NCBI GenBank assembly: GCA_036365515.1
Contig: CM070874.1
Coordinates: 98,872,442 to 98,936,441, forward strand
Direction of reading: 5' to 3'
DNA: 64,000 nt
From: Torymus aiolomorphi
Lineage: Eukaryota; Arthropoda; Insecta; Hymenoptera; Torymidae
The notes under the pieces were generated by a model, which saw only the letters and a list, made by a program, of their open reading frames with translations, searched no databases and was not told the origin of the DNA. The translations under genes and the position numbers were made by a program. Shown piece after piece: positions 13,201 through 44,821 of the stretch (position 1 is its first letter; each line of letters begins with the position of its first letter).

Positions 13201-15782
13201 TTGACTGTAAAAAGAGAAAGCTGCTTAGATCCCATTCCAACATGCGATAAAACATGTGAAAAGCGGTTGAAATGTGGTCAACCAAGTAAGTTTTTTTATT
13301 ACAGTACTTCTTTAATATCTTCATGTATCTAAATCACTGTATTTTAATAATTTTAATAGCTTTCCAGCTAAAAAAATAGGTTATTAATCACCTGACTTCG
13401 CATATTTTTCACTAGATTAATCACCTGATTTTTTCGTAAATCTTCGTATAAAATATTTTATATTAACTATTTTCTTTCTTTCCTTTTAGAAGTTTTCTAA
13501 AAAACTTTAAAGTTGTCATAAAATAAAAATTTTACACGAAGATTTACATAAAAATCAGGTTAGAAATCAGGTGAGAAATCAGATAAGAAGCTGGGTAATT
13601 AAATACCTGATTTTTCACCTGATCTATCATCTGATTTTTATAGCTAGAAAATTTTGGTTTTTTGTCGACTGCAAAGTTTCTTAAGAAACTTTTAAAAAGA
13701 AAGAAATGAAATAGGCATTTATGCGAAGATTTACGTAAAAACCCATTAATCAGGTGAAAAATCAGATGCAAAGTCAGGTTATTAATCACGTAAAGAAATC
13801 AAGCAATTAATCACCTAAATTTTTCAGCTGGGTTGCTGCTTCAAGAATTAAATAAGAAAAAATAGGTAATAATTCAAGAATAAAAAATAATACTAATAAA
13901 TAATTCATATAATTACAGGCCAACCTCATATCTGCCAAGCAAATTGCCACGAAGGTGATTGCCCTGATTGTGAATCGGTTACTAAAGTTAAATGTCGCTG
14001 TGGTCATATGGACAAGGAAATCCCTTGCATAGAACTGACAACTAAGGCTGATGACGCTCGCTGCGAGAAAAAGTGTACGAAGAAACGTTCCTGTGGGAAG
14101 CATAAATGTAATCAAATGTGTTGCATTGACATCGAACACATATGTCCACTTCCGTGCTCAAAGACTTTGAGTTGTGGTCGGCACAAATGTGAGCAAACTT
14201 GTCACAGAGGTAAGAATCGACAGAATAGGTTGATCAGCATTAATTAATTATAATTAAATTAGGTGAAAATGATTTTCATAAAATTTACAGGTAGGTGTCA
14301 ACAGTGCTGGCGTAGCAGCTTCGACGAGCTCTACTGCGAGTGCGGCGCCGCGGTGATCTACCCGCCGGTGTCGTGCGGCACACGCCGTCCTGCCTGTGAG
14401 AAGCCCTGCACGCGCGAGCACCTCTGCGACCATGAGGTCCTGCACAACTGCCACAGCGACGCCAATTGTCCGCCCTGCACCGTCCTCACTCAGAAGTGGT
14501 GTTATGGCGAGCATGAGCTGCGCAAAGCCGTGCCCTGCTACGTCAATGAAGTGTCCTGCGGTCTGCGTTGCGGCAAACCCATCTCCTGTGGCCGGCACAA
14601 ATGCATCCAGTCGTGCCACCCGGGTTCCTGCGAGAAGCCTGGCCAAGTCTGCACACAGCCGTGCACCGTGTCGCGAGACTTGTGCGGACACATTTGCAGT
14701 GCGCCCTGCCATGGGGGCAAGTGCCCCGACACACCCTGCAAGGAGATGGTCAAGGTGGGAATTTAAACGATGAGGATCTAAATATATTTTTCTATTTTAT
14801 ACTTGGAGCAAATTACCAATGAATATTTTTCGTGTGATTTTTCTTTAATAACAATTTTATTTTTTTGTACAGGTGACATGTCAATGTGGAAATCGAACGC
14901 AGTCTCGTGTATGCGCGGATAACGCCCGAGATTATCAACGAATAGCTAGCGGAATTTTAGCCAGTAAAATGGCAGACATGCAACTTGGACATTCGGTCGA
15001 TCTAGAAGAGGTTTTTGGTCAAGGCGCTAAGAAACAAAATCAGCTGAAAACTCTCGAGTGCAACGAAGATTGTAGGATAATTGAGAGAAATCGCCGACTA
15101 ACACTTGGTCTACAGATAGCTAATCCAGACTTGAGTGGTAAGCTCCTGCCGAAGTACAGCGAGCACATGAAGATGTGGGGCAAAAAGGATTCTGCCTTTT
15201 GCCAAATGGTGCACGACAAGCTCACAGAACTCGTGCAGCTGGCTAAAACATCGAAACAAAAGTCACGAAGTTATTCATTTGAAAGTATGAATCGAGATAA
15301 AAGGCAGTTTCTACACGAATCGTGCGAGCATTTCGGCTGCGAGAGTCAGGCGTATGATCAAGAACCCAAACGCAACGTTGTTGCGACAGCCGTAAAAGAT
15401 AAAGTAAATAATTGACAAATATAATATAATACATTTTTGTATTTTATTGAAAATTAATATTTTTTAATTTTACTTTTTGCAGTGTTGGTTACCAAGTTAC
15501 AGTTTGTTAGAATTATTGCAAAGAGAAAATGGTCAACGAAAAGTACCAGGACCAATGTTAAATAAGTCGAAAGTAGCAACAGAAAGGTAATTGAAAATTA
15601 AATTACCGGTCATATGTATGAAATTAATTATTCAGATTAAGTATATAAGTGCATATTATTACAGGAGTATGGACAGTCTACAATTAAATACAAAGAAGAG
15701 TCTGAAACCTCTGCCTACAACCTCGGCTTCGCCATCGAGGTCACCAGAACCTGAAATAGACTACTTCAATTACAAGGGCTGA
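10237..15782 (+). CDS. stc: NFX1-type zinc finger protein, shuttle craft homologue
   Basis: Ten coding exons join in frame: 10237-10536, 11060-12119, 12197-12370, 12452-12844, 13004-13285, 13919-14209, 14291-14754, 14873-15403, 15483-15586 and 15665-15782; 1238 residues. All introns are GT-AG and the phases match. Visible parts are a low-complexity Asn/Arg-rich N-terminal third, a PAM2-like motif (SNLHATAIEFVP, about residues 164-175), a RING-like finger (from CLVCC to WRCPAC, about 470-525), some eight or nine NF-X1 fingers with the CGxHxC...CHxGxCPxC pattern (about 530-1000), and an R3H domain (about 1090-1165) with R1134 and H1138. NFX1 proteins are nuclear or cytoplasmic RNA/DNA-binding regulators with a RING-type E3 signature; the fly relative acts in embryonic neural development. 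The start is the first ATG after a likely 5' UTR intron. Length is close to the fly protein. Function is inferred from family. Confidence 0.93.
13364..13832. mobile_element. Foldback element in shuttle craft intron 5
   Basis: The ends (CCAGCT followed by an A-run, and its complement) and long inner stretches such as TTATTAATCAC..CTGACTT and GAAGATTTACGTAAA are inverted copies of each other. The element lies wholly inside the intron between the exons ending at 13285 and starting at 13919, and it accounts for most of that intron's length. CACCTGATT-type motifs recur inside it. No coding capacity. Confidence 0.6.
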
Positions 15783-15970
15783 TGAAATCAGTATCTGGTT
15801 CATCTAATTTAATACAAGACATGGGCATCGAATGAAATCGCCAATAGATAACAATCAATCTAATCCTTCATTTATACTTGGATCAATTATACTCACGCTT
15901 TAGTTTTTTAAAGATGGTCGTTAGTGTACATTATGTCTCATTTATGGTATTATGGCATTAAAAATAGAAA

Positions 15971-15976
15971 AATAAA
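15971..15976 (+). terminator. Likely polyadenylation signal of shuttle craft
   Basis: AATAAA lies 189 bp after the shuttle craft stop codon, in the expected strand, and is followed by an A-rich run. This is the first canonical signal I see in the 3' flank; others may be used. Confidence 0.45.
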
Positions 15977-15982
15977 AAAAAA

Positions 15983-17536
15983 AATCGCAAAACAATCCAT
16001 GTTTTTTTATTGATTTATATTAAAATATAATTTTTTCATGATCTTCTGATTTAATATAATACCATTTATTTAGAATTATTTAAAACAATTTTGTGTATAT
16101 CTTCGTTACTTTGAAAATTCAGTAAATTTATTCTATTTGAAAAGATGCAATATTAGAAATATAGAAACAAAAGTAAATGCAGTAAATTTTAAAACGATTT
16201 TTTATTAGTATGATGTATTTCCATACATAGATAATCTTTAGTTCACAAATAAGTCAACTTTTATACTGTATGTTGTGTAAGATTTTTTGTTGTGATCACT
16301 AAGAATCTTAAAAATTAATACCACACTCAGTTTTAAATGCATACAGTAATGATTTTCACAAACCAATTTGAGCAATTATAAGTCCAATGCAACACAATCG
16401 TGTATTGAAACATTGCTACTTATAAGATTCCAAGTTATTGACATTTTTTTCTAATATAACTTTCACACTGGCTGTAGTGCACAGTACTTAGACTCTAGAC
16501 AATTGAAAAACGACGAACTCTCAATACACGATATATTTCTTAGATATACGCTTCCAAACATGAATAGGTATCGATGTTTTCGTTACTTTTTGCTTATACT
16601 CTTTAGTTTTTTTAAAATTAACAATTTTATAAAAACAATTAATCTACAGCTGTATGCGAACAATTGTATTTTAAATACAAATATTTATAGTTTGTATTTA
16701 TTTTTTATGAATTCTTTTTTAAAATTATAGTTAAAAATAAGAAAATCTTTTAGATATAGTAAAAAGTTTAATCGCATTTCTTCGCATTTATTTAGTATAT
16801 TTTTCATAAAATTGTTTATTTTAGTAAAGTGTATACACAAAAAGAACTGTATTTTTAAAGTTCTACCAAAAACCATGTTTATTTTTAACACCACCTGAAT
16901 TTCTACTTTTTCTTTTTACTGATTTTCTAACATATAGTTTTATGCTCCCTCCTTAATAAATATTGTCTTACGCTGATTCAGAATTTTTTAAGGTATCGAA
17001 AGTATAGTATTCATTGAATCCATTGGCTATTCATAAAAATATTGATGTACACAGTATGTTTCATCTATAGAGTACATCAAATGCCACTTTTGGCATTGAT
17101 GCTAATACATGTACACCTCATTTTGTATATAAATAGTTGTTCTTCTGTATTAGCATTTCATCACTAATATATAATCTTCTTTGATTTCCTCTGTTTTCAA
17201 TTGTACAGTCGTAAACATTGAAAATATTTAACATGAATATTTGGCACATTAAAACATTTATCATACTTTGAGGATATTTGGTAAATTTTCTAAAAACTTT
17301 AACTCTAAGTCATGGTCCTTTATGTCTGGATAGAAAAGTGTAACTTAAACAAGTCCATCATATATTTCTATACTTCAACAAAAAGCATTTTCCAACAATG
17401 CCCTGTCAATAATAAACTAGTATCAAGTACGAAAAAATATATACCACTTACTTTTATTTACCAGTGATAAAACTACTGAAAAACTGATAGTTCAGGAATT
17501 TCACTTGTATACGTCATCTAATTACAAAATATTTCC
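15983..17536. other. AT-rich intergenic DNA
   Basis: Very AT-rich sequence after the shuttle craft gene. No coding region, RNA gene or element boundary could be supported. Confidence 0.4.
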
Positions 17537-17553
17537 AAAGATTCTTTAGATAA

Positions 17554-17933
17554 TTAGCACTTTTTTGCCGCTACTGGCAGACTCAGTATACTATTTGATT
17601 TATTCAGGATGCTAATGGCCTAGTTTCTACCAATCTGAGGTGTTGATGGTTGTTAAATAAAACACCAGTTTTTATTGCTCGACGTTTCGGACATTTATTT
17701 CATATCCCTCTTCAGGAGTATATCTATCTAGAGTCAAAACTTATTTGCGGGAGAACAATCCGCTCGTCACTGTTCTCCCGCAAATAAGTTTTGACTCTAG
17801 ATAGATATACTCCTGAAGAGGGATATGAAATAAATGTCCGAAACGTCGAGCAATAAAAACTGGTGTTTTATTTAACAACCATCAACACCTCAGATTGGTA
17901 GAAACTAGGCCATTAGCATCCTGAATAAATCAA
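17554..17933. mobile_element. Retroposed palindrome with 17-bp target duplication
   Basis: A 17-bp direct repeat, AAAGATTCTTTAGATAA, flanks the insert exactly (17537-17553 and 17934-17950), as expected of target-primed retrotransposition. Inside, about 40 non-palindromic bases precede a near-perfect palindrome (17594-17934, arms about 160 bp, short spacer near 17757-17770). The right arm carries CTGAAGA (17813-17819), then a roughly 20-nt segment, then GAAAC (17840-17844), resembling the hammerhead ribozyme core. Because of the palindrome the same motif occurs on the minus strand. Such ribozymes are known in Penelope-like elements; assignment to that group is an inference. No protein is encoded. 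Confidence 0.65.
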
Positions 17934-17950
17934 AAAGATTCTTTAGATAA

Positions 17951-20208
17951 ATTTTAAACATTATAAGTATGAAAAATTTAAAGTTAATTATTTTTAGTTA
18001 AATAACATAAAGTACAATATTTTAAAATAATGTTTATAGTATTCATTAATAACGTTTTAGTATCTTTATCAAAAGTTACGCATAATATCCACAACTTTGA
18101 AAATTGCAAATTTGTTCGTACAAGACACTACTATTGTATGTCTCAATAACCGAATATATGACTAAATAAGATAAGTAGATAAAGTATGAAAACTTTTTCG
18201 GATATAATATCGCGTGATGCAAGTCAGAGTATTCACAGTGTGAGAACGAAAATTAGTAAAGTTATCTTATTTTCTGTCGGGCGTTATAAATAAAAACTTG
18301 CATGTTTTTCACAGAGAGAGACTTTGCACTATGCAATAGTACAGCTTATAATCAGCATAGAATAGTTAGCTAATAAACATTTAAACATTTATCACATTTA
18401 GAATCACAACATTGTTACAAGTTTGATTTGTAAATAAACCATTTAGACATTTAGTTTTAGTATTAAACAACGTTTTGTTTCTTAATTCAACATCCAAGAG
18501 TTAGGGCACTTCAATAGGGTGAATTCAGTGATTCAAGAAATTTTGTCAAAGGGAAAAAATTGCTTTGGAATCCATTTTAATTAACTAATTTTTCAATTAC
18601 TATAAAATATTATTAGTAATTAGTATATTATAGTATCACGCAGGTTTTAGTTAGTTATAAAATACGTATGTTTTTAAACACATTTTTGTTAATAAAAAAT
18701 ACAGTGGCAAAATAGTTGCAATTCCAAAGCGATTTCTCCTTTTTGCACTAACGATCACTTTACAAACGTAGTGTTAATATATCACTCTACTATACATGCT
18801 ACTCCATATGTACAGTGATTTTATTGTCGCGACTATAGATTACTTAACGTCGGTCAGATAGAAAATAATGTATGGAGCCGCGACTCGCTAAAAGATATCA
18901 GGTATTCCAGTTTTTCTCCTACTGTCGTTATTACACTAAGATGGTGATTTTTTTGTCGTTCTTTAAAAATTTTAGAGTAAAAGAGTCTGATAAAAAATTA
19001 ATCGAGATCATGGAAAATTATAGATATAGAGTTCAAATGAAAAAAAATCTCATTAACTTAATTTCTCCAGAAGTAGCACTTTTCATCAATATGTGTACGA
19101 GTTTCTAAAATGTATTTCTTTAGTGTACTTCATCTGAACTCATTTACTATTTTAGAATGTTACACTGACCTATTGCTGCGTTTATTTCTATTTTCGTAAA
19201 AATCGCTGCTACTCTTATACTTTTTCGTCTCTGAAAATTATGTGTATATCAGAGCGTATTTTTTACGTAAATATATAAGGTGGTATGAACAATACACCAT
19301 ACAATAAATTTTTGTAATCGTCGCGTATACTTTTGAGTTTTGTTTTTATAAAAATAACAGTATAAAATATATCTTAATTTTGTAAAACAAATATGTTTTA
19401 GGAATAGATAGGAGCACAATTTATAATGATATAATGACTTAACTAGAGTAATATATATTTGTTAGGTTTAAAGGATTGTTAAGGAAGTATCGTTATAGTT
19501 GACATACAAAATAATTATTTATTTAAATTTAAAATAAATATTTTAGACTTTGTGTAAAGAGGAAGAAATATAAAATATATATTGAATCAAAACCTAAAAA
19601 AAAAAGAATAAATTTAAGAAAAAACGTCCTAGACAATAAGCATGAAAAAAGCATACGAAGAATTTTTTCTTCGTGACTTGTTCATACCACCAAATTAAAC
19701 TTATAAAAAGGACAATCCTTATAACATATACGGCCTTGCGGAAAAGTATTTTACAACCTAGGAAACTTATGTTACAAAATCAATTTATGTCAGTATTAAA
19801 ATGAGTATAATTAGTACTTTATCTCTCATAATTGAATCAAGAAATTGACTTTCATATATACTCACAGTGAATAAGTATCACTTTTAGTCGAGAGAAATTG
19901 AGAGAGATATACATACAATGTAAACGTGAAGTAAATAAACGAGAATATTTCTATAAGAATATTGAAAATGGAAATAACGTTAATAGAGTTGATTTTCGAT
20001 GATTTATATTTTTAAAACGATTGCAATTAATTGCGTTGTAGAAGTATCGAAGAAAGGACTAGTTAATTATTATATAAAAATAAAAATGTATTTATATCTA
20101 TAATTTGATATGTGCACATGAATAATACAAACGATAAGTTTGGAATGCTTGAGATATAGAAGACTCAAAAATGTGAGGCTATTTGAATAATAATATGCGG
20201 ATTTACTT
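17951..20208. other. AT-rich intergenic DNA
   Basis: No supported gene. A short open stretch at 18872-19108 has no recognisable domain. An A-rich patch lies near 19595-19625. Nothing else could be assigned. Confidence 0.4.
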
Positions 20209-21199
20209 ACAAGGAGAGCGCACATCGTCCGGGAAATGTATTTCAGCGGGCATTTGAGATTCGATTTTTGGTATCTAGAAATGAAGCTTAGTGTTCCTAA
20301 TTTTATCTCATAGGCCCTTTTTCTTGAGATATGCACGGAGAGAAATTCTCTAGTAAATTTTACAAAGTACCATTGTAATTCTCACACAGACTGCCCACAT
20401 TGGCATTTTTACAAGAATTTTTTAGAAAAATTCGTAGGTTCCTAAAAAAAAATCATATGTTTCTTGAAAGAATTCGTAGGTTCCTTAGAAAAATTCGCAG
20501 GTTCCCTATAAAAAATTACTATAGTACATAGTAAAATTTGTCAGATTAGCAGCCTGTGAGAGAATTACAATAATACCTTGTAAAATTTACTAGGGAATTT
20601 CTCTCCATGTGGGTAATCTAATCTCAAATATCCTCTATTACGTTAAAAAATTATGTCTCTTCTATGAACGGTTACATTACAAGTATTTATAATACCAAAA
20701 CTATAGCAAAACAGATTATAAAAATAGACAGCAACAGCTAAAATTTAAGCTCTGATTTTTTTGAAAAATATTTATTTTTCAGGAAATTACAAGCAATCAA
20801 AGATAGCTTAAAAAATGATTCAAAATACGATCCATTGAATTGCTTAAAATGAAGACAAATTTTTGACCTTTTTCTTACACTATCTTTGATTGCTTATAAT
20901 TTTCTGAAAAATCAATATTTTTTGCAAACGAATCAGAGCTTACATTTTAGCTTCTGCTATCTATTTTTATAATCTTTTTTACTCGTTTTCGTATCATAAA
21001 TACTTGTAATGTAACAGACAATAGAAGAGACCTTATTTTTAACGAAATAGAGGATATTTGACATTAGATTGTCCATATCTTGAGAAAAAGTCCTGTCAAA
21101 TGGAATTAGAAACACTGAGCTTCATTTTTATAGATACCAGAAATCGACTCTCAAATGCCCGCTAAAATCCGTTACCCGAAGGGAGTGCACTCTCCTTGT
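20209..21199. mobile_element. Long foldback element with a second element nested in its left arm
   Basis: The left arm from ACAAGGAGAGCGCAC and the right arm ending in GTGCACTCTCCTTGT are inverted copies. They run through blocks such as GCGGGCATTTGAGA, AATATCCTCTATT and CAATCAAAGATAG, almost to the centre near 20850. The left arm is interrupted at about 20333 by another foldback element (20334-20611); the right arm is continuous there, so the inner element is younger. No coding capacity and no clear target duplication. Confidence 0.65.
20334..20611. mobile_element. Nested foldback MITE
   Basis: Inverted ends (CACGGAGAGAAATT at the left, the complement of CACATGGAGAGAAATT at the right) and matching inner blocks (CTAGTAAATTTTACAA, TTGTAATTCTC) define a 278-bp element inside the left arm of the larger palindrome. 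A roughly 25-30-bp motif, AATTCGTAGGTTCCT, is tandemly repeated three times in its middle (about 20427-20510). Confidence 0.6.
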
Positions 21200-21418
21200 C
21201 AGTATAACATTTGTTCGGCATATTTACGATCGTCTCAAAAATCATTCGAACACTGAAACGTTTTTTCCACTTTCGATTTTGGGGGAACAGCGACGTCGCA
21301 TCTGATTTGTACACAAGAGTGAGCGAGCAAGTTCTCTGTATGAAAAATAAAACATAAAAATCCACATTGTCGAGGAAAAAATTTGGCATACGGGTTGCAC
21401 TCTCAGTCTTATCCGACA
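21200..21418. other. Short unassigned spacer
   Basis: Spacer between two foldback elements; nothing identifiable. Confidence 0.4.
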
Positions 21419-22272
21419 ACTGAGCCTAGTGATGGGCGATTATACTCGATACTTCTAGAATCGACCGATACTTTTTGAAACGAATCGATTATTAAATCGA
21501 TTATTTTTATAAGTCGATTCTGGAAGATCGATTCTTTTTTAAGCGAGAATCGATTCAAGTTGGGGTCAGATTGGAATGACTGAGGAAAAATGCGCGACTG
21601 CCGCATCAGAAACTCAGAATGATACGGACCGACGGGCGACACGCAGTGCGTCGATACTTTACTGTTGTCTGCGAAAGACGTGCGAAACTAAGCGAGACAA
21701 TTATTAAAATTATTTCTAAACCCAAGTAGGCGGGGGACGCCAGGTCCCCGCATGTAAAAGAGTTGCGTAGAACTGCAACATGATTATTTAAATAATTTTT
21801 AAACCCAAGTAGCCGGGGGACGCGAGGTCCACGCATATTAGAGAATTACGTAGACCTGCAACAATAAGCAAGACAATTATTTAGACAATTTTTAAACCTA
21901 AGTAGCGGGGGTATGAGGTCCAAGCATATAAGGGAGTCATGTAGACATGAAAAAATAAGCAAAACGATTATTTAAATAATTTTGAAACCCAAGGAGGTGG
22001 GGGATATGTGGTCCACGCATATAAGGGAGTCATAAAAAAATAAGCAAAACGATTATTTAAATAATTTTTAAACCCAAATAGGCGGGGGATATTTGGTCCA
22101 CACATATAAGGGAGTCATGAAAAAATAAGCAAAACGATTATTTAAATAATTTTTAAACCCAAGTAGCCGGAGGACGCGAGGTCCACGCATATTATGGAAT
22201 TACGTAGACGTGCAACAATAAGCAAGACAATTATTTAAACAAGTTTTAAGCCCAAGGGACCTCATATGCCCC

Positions 22273-22948
22273 CACTGAAAAAAAAATTCTATTTTCAAAT
22301 AAATATTTATTTGAATACTACTATATAAATATTTATTTAAATTAAAACAATATTCATTTAAATTTAATGAATATTTACTCAAATCAAAATTAATTTTTTA
22401 ATTTAAGGTGGTTCCCTCGAGATAAGAGTTGATTCAACACATACTTGGAATTACACATATAGGTCAATAAAGACATAAAGAATGTCATATCCAAATTTCA
22501 GAGCATTTTATCGGTTGGCTTCTGAGTAATTGCTGTGCAAAGTTCCACGGATTACACGGAAGATATATCTATATATATCATTTTGTATCTGTTTACAACA
22601 ATATCTATGCAACGAGATTCAAAACAGACTTGGAATTTTATGTACACATAGAATATATAACAAGGAATGTTTTCGCGCAAGAGTAAAGTAGATTCATCGT
22701 TTCATTATTAAAATAGAGCATCTTAAAAAATCTCGCTTTCGCAGACTTGATATGTTTCGATGGTTATGGACGCTCAGCGTGCACTCTCTATCTCTCTCGC
22801 TCAAAGCTGCCTGTCTCTCTCTTACCGAGGGAACCACCTTAAATGAATATTTTTTAAATTTAAATACATATTGTTTTAATTTAAATAAATATTTATACAG
22901 TAGAATTCAAATAAATATTTATTTGAAAATAGTTTTTTTTTTTCAGTG
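22273..22948. mobile_element. Foldback element inside the hAT element
   Basis: CACTGAAAAAAAAA at the left and its complement at the right, followed in both arms by matching AAATAAATATTTATTTGAA and AATATTCATTTAAAT-type blocks, delimit an element inserted near the symmetry centre of the hAT palindrome. Related CACTGA ends occur at 29987 and 48134. It is interrupted by an innermost element. Confidence 0.6.
22403..22842. mobile_element. Innermost nested element with GGTGGTTCCCTCG ends
   Basis: TTAAGGTGGTTCCCTCG at 22403 is mirrored by its complement ending at 22842. The bracketed 440 bp differ in composition from the surrounding AT-rich arms. Inner complementarity is short, so it may be a TIR element rather than a full foldback. 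A similar end (AGGTGGTTCTCCT) is found at 52871. Confidence 0.5.
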
Positions 22949-23686
22949 CCGCCTACTTGGGTTTAAAAATTGTTTAAATAATTGTCTTACTTATTGTTGC
23001 ACGTCTATTTAATTCCCTAATATGCGTGAACCTCGCGTCCTCCGGCTACTTGCGTTTAAAAATTATTTAAATAACCGTTTTACTTTTTATCATGACTCCC
23101 TTATATGCGTGGACCACGTATCCCCCGCCTACTTGGGTTTAAAAATTATTTAAATAATCGTGTTTCTTATTTTTTCATGACTCCCTTATATGCGTGGACC
23201 TCGCGTCCCCCGGCTACTTGGGTTTAAAAGTTATTTAAATAATTGTTTGGCTTATTTTTTCATGTCTAAGTGATTCCCTTATATGCTTGGACTTCATGTC
23301 CCCCGCCTACTTGGGTTTAAAAATTGTTTAAATAATTGTCTTGCTTATTGTTACACGTCAACGTAATTCCCTAATATGCGTGGATCTCGCGCCCCCCGGC
23401 TTCTTGGGTTTAAAAATTATTTAAATAATCGTTTTGCTTATTTTTTCATGTGACGTAACACGTGACCAGTGCTCCGCAACGATTCTCCGATCCTTCGATA
23501 CTTTTTTGAAATAATCGATTATTCGGTATCGATAAAATTTCAAAGGCGATTCTAAAGTATCGATACTTTTTAGGAGAATCGCCCATCACTAACTGAGCCT
23601 CCTCCCTCGTCGCTTCGAGGTATACACAGACGCGTACTACATAATGATGCATTGATGTCGCTCTCGGTATATAATAACGTATTGCT

Positions 23687-42798
<19,112 letters not shown>

Positions 42799-43199
42799 GG
42801 GAACCGACAACAATCACAACAGTCGCCCGTTACAAACTCTCTTCCCCACTTTGATTTATTTTTTGCGAAAATAATATTGATATAATTGAGTTAATGCACC
42901 ATAACGCAAATAAAAAGAAAATTCAGCGGAACATAGCGTCGATAAATTAATAACGGGCGCCAATATAAAATTAAAGCGGTGTATAATAAAAATAGATCCG
43001 ATTAATACGGCTATTTAAGCAATTATGCCTGCTCGACGGTGAAAAAAGGCAAAAAATAAAAGCCAGAGGTAGCAGCAGCAGCAGCAGCAACAGCTCGGCA
43101 CACTATTGAATACGTAAAACTTTTAGACGAAGCGGAATAAGCAAGGCGAAATATAAAAACTTGGGCACGTAGCGCATGAGAATCAAGTCAATTAACATT

Positions 43200-44420
43200 T
43201 CAACATCTGAAGATGAAAAGAGACTCCTCGGGACTTGCACTAGTCGAGCTCGCGTCTTATTTGCCTCCAGTTGCGTGCACGCTCTCTCTCTCCCTCTCCC
43301 CCCGAAAAAGCCTCGACCCTGAGCCGCCTCTCGCGCGCACTCCCTTTCACTTTCCGCCCGTGTATGTATATACTCCTCCCCTCGACAAAAGGAGCTCGCT
43401 CGCTCTCTCGAGCGCTCTGTCTCCCTCGGCCCGCGCCCCGGAGGAGAGCGCGCGCGGGAAAAGGGAGAGAAAAATCGACGGGTTTATAAATAGCTCGCGG
43501 CTGCGGGAGAGTGGAGCGATCTTCTGCCTCTCTCGTACACACATACACGCGCGCGCGGACGCCAGCAGGTGTGCCGATGACGATGGCTACTATAGCTGCA
43601 GGGGAGAGAGATAGAGAGGAGAGCGCGCGCACTATGCACCGCAGGAACGTGAGCGCACACCTCCGCCCGTATACTAACCGCCCGTCAGATTCGGCAGCAG
43701 CCTATCCATAATCCCTCGCTGCTGTAGCGCGCATTACGGGCGCCCGCGGGCGGCACGATGACGGCGACGTGCAGCTAGCTATGTACAGCTGCTACATGTA
43801 CGCGAGAGAGAGGGAGAGAGAGGAGGAGCCGCCGCCGCCGCGTGTAAAGCTCGCTCGCTCTCTCCCTCTTCCTCCGCTGCTGCAGCAACAGGCTTCGCGC
43901 CAGCCAGCCAGCCTGCTGCACGCCTATGTATATAGGTCTGCACTGTCACAGGCGCGCGGCAAGCGCTCGCGCACACACACTAGACACTGGCCCCTCCGCG
44001 CGGTGCTTGCTTGCGCGGCAGCGCTGCTATACTGCGATATAACCGCGGCCGCCGCCGCGCGCTCGCTCTACCTTCGGGCTGGTAATATTGATTTTGCCTC
44101 CTCTTCTGCTGGGAGTAAGAGCGAGAGAGAGGCGCCCGGGGTGCGCGCGCGACGCAGAGCCTATCATGTGTATGCGCACGCACGCGCGTGGCACTGGGAG
44201 AGAGGACGACGGGGCTTGTTTATTAAGGAATTTAATCTTGGCGTCGTTAACGCTAATTGCACCTGCGCCCGATTATGCCGCGGGACCATTACGCGATTTT
44301 TAAATGGTTAAATGGGGAAAGCGCCGCTGCGCGTGGAGCTCCAGCTGCGGGAGATGTGCCTTGTAGTGGCAAGCGTATTAGGGCGAAGGCGCCAGAGAAG
44401 TTGTTATGCGAAATTTTGAA
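43200..44420 (-). promoter_or_regulatory. GC-rich, CpG-dense promoter-like region
   Basis: A sharp rise in GC and CpG content, with CT/GA runs, CAG runs (43064-43095) and CGCG words, lies 0.4-1.6 kb upstream of the first coding exon of the PRRT-like gene. Open frames on both strands across it are arginine-, serine- and alanine-rich without domains, so I read it as promoter and 5' UTR rather than coding. It could also drive a plus-strand transcript. Confidence 0.45.
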
Positions 44421-44821
44421 TTGTATCTTGTGGGGGATGAGAAATTTTGATGGAGTTCGAAAAAATGGTTTATTGACAGATGTATAAAGCAGGCCAATAA
44501 AATTTAATATGGGAATTGGAATTTCTGATTGGTTGGGGTACTTTTTATTATTGGTTACATGTAATACATGGTACCATTAAGTATTCAAATTTAAAACTTA
44601 AAAGTCAAATAATTTATACAGTGTGAAGATGACATTAATTTTATTTTTAGTGTAATTATATTTTTATTCTATTATGATGTCAATACTTTTATTTTTGATT
44701 TATTCATCAAAAGATACGTCGTGTGAAAAAATTTTATTGATTATAAGTTTTTATCGGTTATACTTAAAAATAATTGTTAAAAAAAGTGTATGACCTATAT
44801 ATGGGACACGTAGCGTTGATA

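Larger units (their letters stand above)
21427..23591. mobile_element. hAT-type non-autonomous foldback element with inverted satellite arrays
   Basis: The ends are TAGTGATGGGCGAT and its complement, typical of hAT elements, and the perfect 8-bp duplication ACTGAGCC flanks the element (21419-21426 and 23592-23599). Just inside the ends are AATCGATT-rich blocks. Each arm then holds about five copies of a roughly 100-bp unit containing TTTAAATAATTTTTAAACCC, AAGTAG and a GGGGGA-CGCGAGGTCCACGCATAT block; the right-arm array is inverted relative to the left. A second element (22273-22948) sits at the centre and contains a third. No transposase is present. The right end lies 87 bp beyond the stop codon of the minus-strand membrane-protein gene, probably in its 3' UTR. 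Confidence 0.8.

Noticed and set aside
14254..14712. 152-codon minus-strand frame
   Set aside because: Antisense shadow of the Cys-rich NF-X1 exon at 14291-14754.
21427..23591. CRISPR-like array, because of regularly spaced repeats
   Set aside because: Units near 100 bp lie in opposed orientation within a hAT element with 8-bp target duplication; no spacers or cas genes, and the DNA is eukaryotic.
43213..44487. Frames of up to 180 codons in the GC-rich block
   Set aside because: Open on both strands, Arg/Ala/Ser-rich, no domain, no splice continuity; read as promoter/5' UTR.
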